NCBI GenBank assembly: GCA_003175865.1
Contig: PSRF01000249.1
Span: forward strand, 1 to 6,523
Direction: 5' to 3'
Source: Blastocatellia bacterium
GTDB lineage: Bacteria > Acidobacteriota > Blastocatellia > Pyrinomonadales > Pyrinomonadaceae
Length of the DNA stretch: 6,523 bases
Each line of letters starts with the position of its first letter. Positions within the stretch are counted from its first letter, which is position 1. The position numbers and the translations under genes are program-made. Positions 1 through 4,912 of the stretch are shown here, piece after piece. Below the pieces are notes generated by a model. The model saw only the letters and a list, made by a program, of their open reading frames with translations. It was not told the origin of the DNA and searched no databases.

Positions 1-752
1 GGCACTTCTGGTGCGAAGCTCGTTATTGGCGCCGGCTCATGATCGATAATCGCTACAATGACGTGGCTTTTTGATGCCCCGCCAAATGGAGCGCGTCCCG
101 CAACCATTTCGTAGAGCACGACTCCGAGACTCCAAATATCTGAACGTGCATCAACTTCACGGCCAGCGGCTTGTTCGGGGGACATGTAAGTCGTAGTCCC
201 AAGCACAGTGCCGGGCTCGGTGTTGACCATCGCGACCGTCGTTGCTTCTGATCCCGCTAATGAGTCTTGTCTTTCGGTGAGCTTTGCGAGTCCGAAGTCA
301 AGTACTTTCACAATCCCATCGGCGCGCACCATGATGTTGTCTGGCTTGATATCTCGGTGAACAATGCCGGCGGCGTGTGCAGCAACTAAAGCCGAGGCAA
401 TCTGGATTCCAATATCGAGTACCTCGACGAGCTTTAGTCGCGTGTGCATGAGGTGTCGCAACGTAAGACCCTCGACAAACTCAGTCGCAATAAACGTATG
501 GTCGTCTTGCCGACCAATTTCGTAGACCGTGATGATGTTTGGATGATTGAGTGCTGAGGCGGCTTTTGCTTCCTGGATGAAACGGTTGACTCGATTTTGA
601 TGGGTCGCAACTTCGCCCGAGAGGAATTTCAGAGCCACCGCACGACCAAGTTCGGTATCCTGAGCCCGATAGACTTCACCCATTCCTCCCGCACCGATCT
701 TGCTAATGATGCGATAGTGAGACAGGACAGTTCCGGGGGATAGTTCTGACAC
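1..752 (-). CDS. Ser/Thr protein kinase (Hanks/PknB type), N-terminal part, C-terminus beyond window
   Basis: I translated this by hand: 250 codons from a GTG at 752-750 to the left window edge without a stop. It encodes the catalytic domain of a bacterial eukaryotic-like kinase that phosphorylates Ser/Thr on target proteins. All key motifs are visible: glycine-rich loop GAGGMGEVYRA (20-30), ATP-anchoring lysine in AVALK (K42), alpha-C glutamate in FIQEAK (E61), catalytic loop HRDIKPDN (132-139, with the RD arginine), DFG (152-154), and an activation/P+1 segment GTTTYMSPEQ (185-194) followed by DARSDIWSLGVVLYEM. It therefore looks catalytically competent. An in-frame TGA lies 18 bases upstream of the GTG with no other start between them, so the GTG is the likely start even though no clear Shine-Dalgarno precedes it. 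Acidobacterial kinases of this style often carry C-terminal beta-propeller or TPR sensor regions, but that part is not in the window. It is transcribed away from the repeat-rich region and probably has its own promoter in 753-900. Confidence 0.95.
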   Translation of the reverse strand, partial: MSELSPGTVLSHYRIISKIGAGGMGEVYRAQDTELGRAVALKFLSGEVATHQNRVNRFIQEAKAASALNHPNIITVYEIGRQDDHTFIATEFVEGLTLRHLMHTRLKLVEVLDIGIQIASALVAAHAAGIVHRDIKPDNIMVRADGIVKVLDFGLAKLTERQDSLAGSEATTVAMVNTEPGTVLGTTTYMSPEQAAGREVDARSDIWSLGVVLYEMVAGRAPFGGASKSHVIVAIIDHEPAPITSFAPEV

Positions 753-933
753 TGGCGCAGTTTTACGTCACCGCAACGGATTGGTGCAAGAGAAAAAGGT
801 CAGAACAGGAGCGAAGCGACTGCTTTTAAGTTGCGCAATTCTAAACTTCATTCCAGGCAACTTCTCGCTACAACACACAACCTGAAACGCTAGAGATAAC
901 ACCTGCTTCAGAGACTGTGTGACAACTCAGAAA

Positions 934-958
934 CACCACCGGTTTTATACCGGTGGTG
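934..958. repeat. Hairpin 1 of palindrome cluster
   Basis: Perfect 10-bp inverted repeat caccaccggt (934-943) and accggtggtg (949-958) around the 5-base loop tttat. The core ccaccgg/ccggtgg is shared with hairpin 4. No T-run follows it on either strand, so it is not a classical terminator. Confidence 0.85.
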
Positions 959-992
959 CGTTTATGTCAGCCTAACGGACGCTAATTCTTCT

Positions 993-1029
993 CTGAATCT
1001 CCACCGAGTTCACCTCGGTGGAGATTCAG
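993..1029. repeat. Hairpin 2 of palindrome cluster, 16-bp perfect stem
   Basis: The longest stem in the window: ctgaatctccaccgag (993-1008) pairs perfectly with its complement at 1014-1029 around the 5-base loop ttcac. The apical part, ccaccgag/ctcggtgg, resembles the core of hairpins 1 and 4, while the basal part is unique to this copy. Sixteen matched pairs without a mismatch suggest either recent origin or selection on the structure. Confidence 0.9.
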
Positions 1030-1081
1030 TTTCTCAACTGACAAAGCAGAATCCAGAGGTGGCGCCGAATTTGAAACTCCG

Positions 1082-1098
1082 ACCGACATGAAGTCGGT
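1082..1098. repeat. Hairpin 3 of palindrome cluster
   Basis: Inverted repeat accgac (1082-1087) and gtcggt (1093-1098) around the loop atgaa. With g1081 bulged, c1079-c1080 could add two pairs with g1099-g1100. It is the shortest of the four but keeps the 5-base loop and the (c)caccg/cggtg(g) theme. Confidence 0.65.
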
Positions 1099-1141
1099 GG
1101 TATCCATCCGATCAAGCCGTGCCGCCGATTAGGTTGAAGGT

Positions 1142-1175
1142 AAAACTACCACCGGTGTGAAACCGGTGGTGTTTT
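1142..1175. repeat. Hairpin 4 of palindrome cluster
   Basis: Perfect 9-bp arms accaccggt (1148-1156) and accggtggt (1162-1170) around the loop gtgaa. The stem can extend through aaaac (1142-1146) and gtttt (1171-1175) with t1147 bulged. On the minus strand the A-run becomes a short T-rich stretch (agtttta) just after the stem. This hairpin, about 90 bases past the VWA stop codon, could therefore act as a weak terminator for that transcript. Confidence 0.8.
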
Positions 1176-1263
1176 CACACAGTCTCTAAAGGAGGTGGGC
1201 AGATGCAGGTTCCGCGTCGTCGGCGCGATCTCAATTGACAAAAGTCTGTTCTGACACAAATCG

Positions 1264-2622
1264 CTAATGGTTGGCAGGCGCCCAATACCAAGTTCGCGTC
1301 ATAACTGTGTATTCGGGATGTCCTCTGACGGTAATACTTGTTTTTCTACGATGCCCATCGCGTTCTTTATTGGTCGGATAGTAACCAACAATGTAGCGGC
1401 GATTCATGTCGTCGAGTATGCGCGAATAGATTTTCTCTGCCTGCGATGCATCGCCCAGGAAGGCGGTCCAACCTCCGGTAAGACCTGCAATGCCTGCAAG
1501 TGCAGACTGGATTTTGAGCTCTCGGTCGATTTGGTAAGCGACTGTTTCCCGGGATAGTTTGCTCCAGCGTTTCTCCGCCTCTCTACGAACTTTGCTTCTT
1601 GCCTCGGGTGAAGAATTCATCACCCAAGCTTCAGAACGTTGGGACCATTCCAGTTTGATTTGTTGCGCTTGTTCCTCGGGTGATCGACCAACGAGGCGAA
1701 AACCCGGTACTACCGTGTAGATCGTCACTCGCGCCTGCTCAACAGTTTTATAGACGTCGTCAACACTGAAGTTTCGCAGCTTTTCGCGCTGGTCTTTCGA
1801 CAATAGCTCAATTACGTGCCCTGGGTACTGTTGAAGATCAGGGGAGATATGCTGTGGACCAACGATAGGGTTTCGCAGATAGTAAGCCTCATCGCCGTCA
1901 GTCTGAAAAATGATTATGGGTCTTTGATCCTCTGAATCGAACGCCTCTCGCAACGTCGCCATTAAGGCACTGTACTGAGAACTGCGTCCGAATCTCCGAG
2001 ACGGTTCGTAAACTCGTGCATGTCTGGTTGATGTGGCGCGAAGGAGCAAGGATTCCAGTTTGTCCTTTAGTTCTTTTCTGTCATTTGTGAAGTCTGACAA
2101 TAACTCAACGTCATCTGTAACAATCGCCATTCGATCTCGTGGCGCCAATTTATCGACGAGCTTTTCTGCTGCGGCAATGCTGCTACTTATAAAGGGGAAC
2201 TGACTGATGCTGTAGTCGATGATGAGAACAATGGACCGCGGAATGTTCGAATTGTCACCCAACGCGAAGACCCCAACCTTCTGCGGCTCGCCATCCTCGG
2301 TGACTAGAAAATCTCTTTCGGTTAGCCCGGTTATTGTTTGACCTTGTGCACTAACAACCAGAACATCGTTTATAACGAGTGTAGTTTCAATCCGCACTAC
2401 ATCATCGTCCGACATTTTTTTTGTCCGAATTCTACCTGGACCAACTTCGACAGCTTCATTCCGTCTCGCGTCCCATTGGAGTTGATCGAGACTTGAGCCA
2501 AAGTTCTTTAGTTTAGGCTTGTCAGCTTCTGGAGTTTGTGAAACGACCAACGAGGCACCCAGGCACACAATAAGAGAAATGCTCATTAACGGTACTCGAG
2601 AATGTAATGGCCTGTTACTCAC
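1264..2622 (-). CDS. Secreted VWA protein, VWFA-related acidobacterial family
   Basis: A 452-residue exported protein with a von Willebrand factor A-type domain. Residues 1-29 form a signal peptide: basic start (R4, R9), then a hydrophobic stretch SISLIVCLGASLVV. C20 is preceded by V, so this is not a good lipobox. A beta-strand segment (77-121, ETTLVINDVLVV...FLVTEDGEPQKVGVFA) precedes the VWA core. Its metal-binding MIDAS motif DxSxS is D136/S138/S140, with T179 and D242 as likely further ligands. The end, RRYIVGYYPTNKERDGHRR (408-426) followed by a strand rich in V/T/R, is the characteristic C-terminus of the TIGR03436-type family. The intact MIDAS suggests divalent-metal-dependent protein binding outside the cytoplasm; the partner is unknown. 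The start is GTG at 2622: no other start lies between it and the upstream in-frame stop, and an ATG at codon 13 would cut the signal peptide. It lies 69 bases after the SelO-like gene, in the same frame, and is probably co-transcribed. Confidence 0.93.
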   Translation of the reverse strand: MSNRPLHSRVPLMSISLIVCLGASLVVSQTPEADKPKLKNFGSSLDQLQWDARRNEAVEVGPGRIRTKKMSDDDVVRIETTLVINDVLVVSAQGQTITGLTERDFLVTEDGEPQKVGVFALGDNSNIPRSIVLIIDYSISQFPFISSSIAAAEKLVDKLAPRDRMAIVTDDVELLSDFTNDRKELKDKLESLLLRATSTRHARVYEPSRRFGRSSQYSALMATLREAFDSEDQRPIIIFQTDGDEAYYLRNPIVGPQHISPDLQQYPGHVIELLSKDQREKLRNFSVDDVYKTVEQARVTIYTVVPGFRLVGRSPEEQAQQIKLEWSQRSEAWVMNSSPEARSKVRREAEKRWSKLSRETVAYQIDRELKIQSALAGIAGLTGGWTAFLGDASQAEKIYSRILDDMNRRYIVGYYPTNKERDGHRRKTSITVRGHPEYTVMTRTWYWAPANH

Positions 2623-2691
2623 GAACGTTCCGTTTCGTCTCCGGCAGTTGACGGACGTAGGTAATGGTGTCTGGCTTGAGCAGGAATCTCT

Positions 2692-4500
2692 CTAGATCGA
2701 TTCTTTATATTTCTCGAGGTTGGCGTAGATCTTATTTAGCAGGCGACCCTTCAGCGTGTTCTGTTCAAGTTGCTCAAGCGGAACTGGTCGCCATTTGCCT
2801 GGAATTAACACTTGCGAGTCAATGAATGCCTCGAGAGCCTCCTGCAATCCGTCAACCTTCATCCTACCTTTCACGGCAATAACCTCTTCAATAATGAATA
2901 TCAAAGCATCGCCGGTTATTCGGTGTCGGTGGTTAATAACCGTAGATCTCTCTTGAATGGTCTTCAACAGGCTATCTAAAGGCTCGTTAACTCTAGCCAA
3001 CAGTTTCAGGTAACAGCTCTGAAAATTCTTGATGTGGGAAATGCGCGCGGGCGTCAGTTTTAGATCTCTTTTCCCGACATAGGACGCTGCCATGATGTCG
3101 CAAAAAGTGCTTGCCGGCATGTACGCAGTTTCGTCGTCGCATTTGTGAATTGCCTGGGCAATGTAATAGGAGGGTAAGAGTCGCAGTAAATTGCGGATGA
3201 GAAACACCGGGTTATGTGTGAATCCGTCGGGAAGTCTCTCGATTCCCCTGGCGACTTTCAAATCCTCAAAGTAACTCACGGACTTCTGCAAATCTCGAAT
3301 CTCAGTTTGCGCACTCTCCAGCAGATACTCGATCTGTTCGGGAGTGAAGCCCACGCGCCAGAGAAGTCGATAATTTCGCTCTGTTTCGAACGCCCGATCA
3401 AATACACGTAAGCAGGGTGCATTCTTGAATGTCGCGAGGTTCGACTTTTCTCCTGATTCAATAAAATCGATTGCTTGTGCAAAGACCTGAACCAGCGTGC
3501 GAGCCCACCCACGTTGTTCTCGTAATGATGCCGAATACCGATCGACATCCTTGTATCGATACTTGTCATGCTTGGCAGCGAACTGCCGGATCGATCCGTA
3601 GTCGAGAATGGCTCCGCTAGCCAACATGTTGTCTCCATCCCAGGATAACCAATTAAAAATGTATTCCTCCTCAAGTACTGCCGCCATTCTTCCGTACTGT
3701 TGGGCCAGGTAATCGAGAGCGGTGCTGTAACGTTTGCTAACGTCGTCCGGAAATTGCCATATCCCGTTTTCAATTTCTCTTTCAATGAAATAATCCATCC
3801 CAGCTTTGAGTTCTGCGTGACGACCTTGTTTGAGATAGCGAAACAGGTGTGCCGGCCGAATCAAATTGGGCGCGCTTCTGACGCCAATTGCTGTTCCATC
3901 TGGAAATCCAATAACCGCTAGACAGCGTTCAGTCGGAATATCTTGCCGGTAGAAAATTTCAGACATGACCGCACTTCCCAACATTTCGTCTAATTCGGCC
4001 AAGCCTGAGGAATAACCGTATGACTCATCGCCAGTTTGTACAACGCCATCTGATTTCTGTGCACCAGGGCTCAAGATTGTGGCACCGGTTCCCCGACTCG
4101 AGATGTCAAATTTCAGATGCGCAGTTTTCAGATAACCATTCCAGATGCTTCTGCCATCTCCTGAAGTCTTCCCTTGTTTGTTGCTGTGCTGAGTTTGGAG
4201 ATAACGCGTCGCCATGTAAGGCTGGGGTTTGATAGTTTCGGGCGGGTACTTCTTCCCGTGTTTCAAATCGTGCTCGTTAATGATTTGTAGTGAGAACGCG
4301 TGGAGTATCGCTTGTTCAAGTTCCTTGTTGATCGTTGGTGGATGATCTGGTGGGACCAGATCCATTTCTCTGGCGAGCGGAAAATTAAAAAAGAGAACAC
4401 GACCCTGTGAGCGGTAGCGGGCCTGATAGTCGATATAACCATCAGGGCTGACGTCTCTCCACGGATGCGTCCCGTCTATGGCCTTAAACTTCTCATACAT
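2692..4500 (-). CDS. Divergent SelO/YdiU-like (UPF0061) pseudokinase, putative protein AMPylase, with C-terminal extension
   Basis: Numbered from the ATG at 4500 (602 residues). I recognise the SelO pattern in order: GDGRS (114-118), HLK (128-130, matching the ATP-contacting lysine), a helix ending MSE then IPTER (188-192, matching SEAM...IPTTR), VRSAP...IRP with R208 and R215 seven apart as in SelO, then GDN...LDYG with D290, N291 and D300 at the family's exact spacing. Known SelO proteins transfer AMP from ATP to Ser/Thr/Tyr of proteins. Oddities: about 23 extra residues between K130 and the next helix; S176 at the alpha-C glutamate position in an ungapped alignment from memory; about 240 further mostly helical residues after the kinase-like core; no C-terminal Cys/Sec motif. 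The protein is cytoplasmic, with no signal peptide. The frame opens further upstream and could start at a TTG at 4608, which directly abuts GAAGGAG (spacing too short for a normal Shine-Dalgarno); I prefer the ATG, although it has no clear ribosome site. Family assignment rests on motif recall, not a search. Confidence 0.75.
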   Translation of the reverse strand: MYEKFKAIDGTHPWRDVSPDGYIDYQARYRSQGRVLFFNFPLAREMDLVPPDHPPTINKELEQAILHAFSLQIINEHDLKHGKKYPPETIKPQPYMATRYLQTQHSNKQGKTSGDGRSIWNGYLKTAHLKFDISSRGTGATILSPGAQKSDGVVQTGDESYGYSSGLAELDEMLGSAVMSEIFYRQDIPTERCLAVIGFPDGTAIGVRSAPNLIRPAHLFRYLKQGRHAELKAGMDYFIEREIENGIWQFPDDVSKRYSTALDYLAQQYGRMAAVLEEEYIFNWLSWDGDNMLASGAILDYGSIRQFAAKHDKYRYKDVDRYSASLREQRGWARTLVQVFAQAIDFIESGEKSNLATFKNAPCLRVFDRAFETERNYRLLWRVGFTPEQIEYLLESAQTEIRDLQKSVSYFEDLKVARGIERLPDGFTHNPVFLIRNLLRLLPSYYIAQAIHKCDDETAYMPASTFCDIMAASYVGKRDLKLTPARISHIKNFQSCYLKLLARVNEPLDSLLKTIQERSTVINHRHRITGDALIFIIEEVIAVKGRMKVDGLQEALEAFIDSQVLIPGKWRPVPLEQLEQNTLKGRLLNKIYANLEKYKESI

Positions 4501-4756
4501 ATTTGAAGGGAAATCAAGAGAGGTCTCTTGGTTGTTTCCAACATCCTTCGTTTGTATCTGAAGATTTCTGCCAGTTTCTGAATGACCTGCACACTCTCCA
4601 GCGTGCAACTCCTTCGTGTCGGATTTACATTCCTGGTTTAACGATCAAATACGCGAGCAGGTAGTTTTAATTCCCCGCTTCACATACATTCGGATTTTAC
4701 CGCAGTACGGGACTTATCTAGCTAATAATTTCCATGGGCGTTCCAAAGGTAAGCTT

Positions 4757-4810
4757 TTACCAGGGCACTGACGGGGTTTGCCAAAACGCTTCGTCCGTTT
4801 TTCTAAACAC
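4757..4810 (-). other. Possible 17-residue leader ORF with strong ribosome site
   Basis: On the minus strand TTGGAGG is followed by 5 bases and then GTG at 4810. The frame reads MFRKTDEAFWQTPSVPW and stops with TAA at 4757. The Shine-Dalgarno match and spacing are better than those of any full gene here. It begins 29 bases downstream of the terminator T-tract and ends about 256 bases before the ATG of the SelO-like gene. It contains two Trp residues but no run of regulatory codons, and it may be chance. Confidence 0.2.
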
Positions 4811-4838
4811 GTAAACCTCCAACGAACTAACGTCGCTC

Positions 4839-4876
4839 AAAAAATATAAGAGGCGACACTTACGAGTGTCGCCTCC
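4839..4876 (-). terminator. Rho-independent terminator of the amidohydrolase gene
   Basis: A perfect 12-bp stem (arms 4876-4865 and 4860-4849, gaggcgacact-type arms) around the tetraloop cgta on the minus strand is followed by TATA and then six T (4844-4839). It begins 37 bases past the stop codon of the amidohydrolase. This is the only textbook intrinsic terminator in the window, and it separates the amidohydrolase from the SelO-like gene downstream. Confidence 0.93.
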
Positions 4877-4912
4877 TCAATTTCGCGAATAGAAAACTTT
4901 CAGAATCCTGAC

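Larger units (their letters stand above)
901..1196. mobile_element. Candidate non-coding MITE/REP-like element with terminal inverted repeats
   Basis: The 22 bases at 901-922 match the reverse complement of 1175-1196 at 20 positions, with a perfect 13-bp core, agagactgtgtga (910-922 against 1175-1187). After an 8-base difference on the left side, both ends continue with aaacaccaccggtt leading into a hairpin, so the similarity extends well inside the element. Between the ends are four short hairpins and no open reading frame of note. Non-coding length (about 300 bp), terminal inverted repeats and internal palindromes fit a miniature inverted-repeat element or a BIME-like cluster of REP palindromes that would be moved by a transposase encoded elsewhere. 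I see no target-site duplication and no transposase in the window, so mobility is inferred. A structured RNA or a transcription-termination region for the VWA gene is the alternative. Confidence 0.6.
799..1255. repeat. Outer 10-bp inverted repeat flanking the palindromic element
   Basis: The sequence gtcagaacag at 799-808 recurs as its exact reverse complement, ctgttctgac, at 1246-1255. The two arms lie roughly symmetrically outside the element at 901-1196 (about 92 and 49 bases from its ends), giving nested inverted repeats. The left arm continues into gagcgaagcgac (809-820), which contains a small self-complementary core. Ten bases in a 500-base interval could be coincidence, but the nesting suggests older repeat layers inserted at the same place. 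Confidence 0.45.
753..1263. other. Gene-free interval with palindromic repeat element
   Basis: These 511 bases separate the VWA gene from the kinase and hold no convincing gene. The middle (901-1196) is an inverted-repeat element with four hairpins. The outer parts (753-900 and 1197-1263) must contain the leader of the kinase gene and the 3' end of the VWA transcript. I found no good sigma70-type promoter pair; TAGAAT at 844-839 on the minus strand resembles a -10 box but lacks a matching -35. A perfect Shine-Dalgarno-like AAAGGAGGTG at 1188-1197 on the plus strand precedes an ATG at 1203, but that frame stops after 11 codons. Confidence 0.8.
4501..4912. other. Intergenic interval between amidohydrolase and SelO-like gene
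   Basis: This interval holds the amidohydrolase terminator (4839-4876) and, on its low-coordinate side, the presumed promoter and leader of the SelO-like gene. If that gene starts at the TTG at 4608, the interval is about 304 bases. I found no convincing -35/-10 pair: TAAAAT at 4700-4695 on the minus strand is a fair -10 box but has no matching -35. A 17-codon frame with a good ribosome site lies at 4810-4757 on the minus strand. No repeats like those at 901-1196 occur here. Confidence 0.6.

Noticed and set aside
934..1175. Conventional rho-independent terminators for the VWA gene
   Set aside because: Only hairpin 4 has even a short T-rich tail on the minus strand; the others lack T-runs, and the symmetrical arrangement with terminal repeats is better explained by an element.
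901..1196. CRISPR array
   Set aside because: Repeats are hairpins in opposing orientations with irregular spacing, not direct repeats with uniform spacers.
1185..1199. Minus-strand cacctccttta resembles the conserved 3' tail of 16S rRNA
   Set aside because: The match is only about 11 bases and the flanking sequence has no other 16S features.
1203..1238. Plus-strand mini-ORF (MQVPRRRRDLN) behind a perfect AAAGGAGGTG ribosome-site-like sequence
   Set aside because: Only 11 codons, arginine-rich by local GC composition, no neighbour on that strand; the Shine-Dalgarno-like bases are part of the terminal repeat of the palindromic element.
1267..1557. Plus-strand 96-codon open frame
   Set aside because: Lies entirely antisense to the VWA coding region; low-complexity translation with no recognisable domain.
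2586..2622. ATG at codon 13 as the true start of the VWA protein
   Set aside because: It would remove the basic n-region of the signal peptide and has no better ribosome site than the GTG at 2622.
3276..3785. Minus-strand 169-codon open frame
   Set aside because: Lies in another frame inside the SelO-like gene, whose own frame carries the conserved motifs; composition looks like a shadow.
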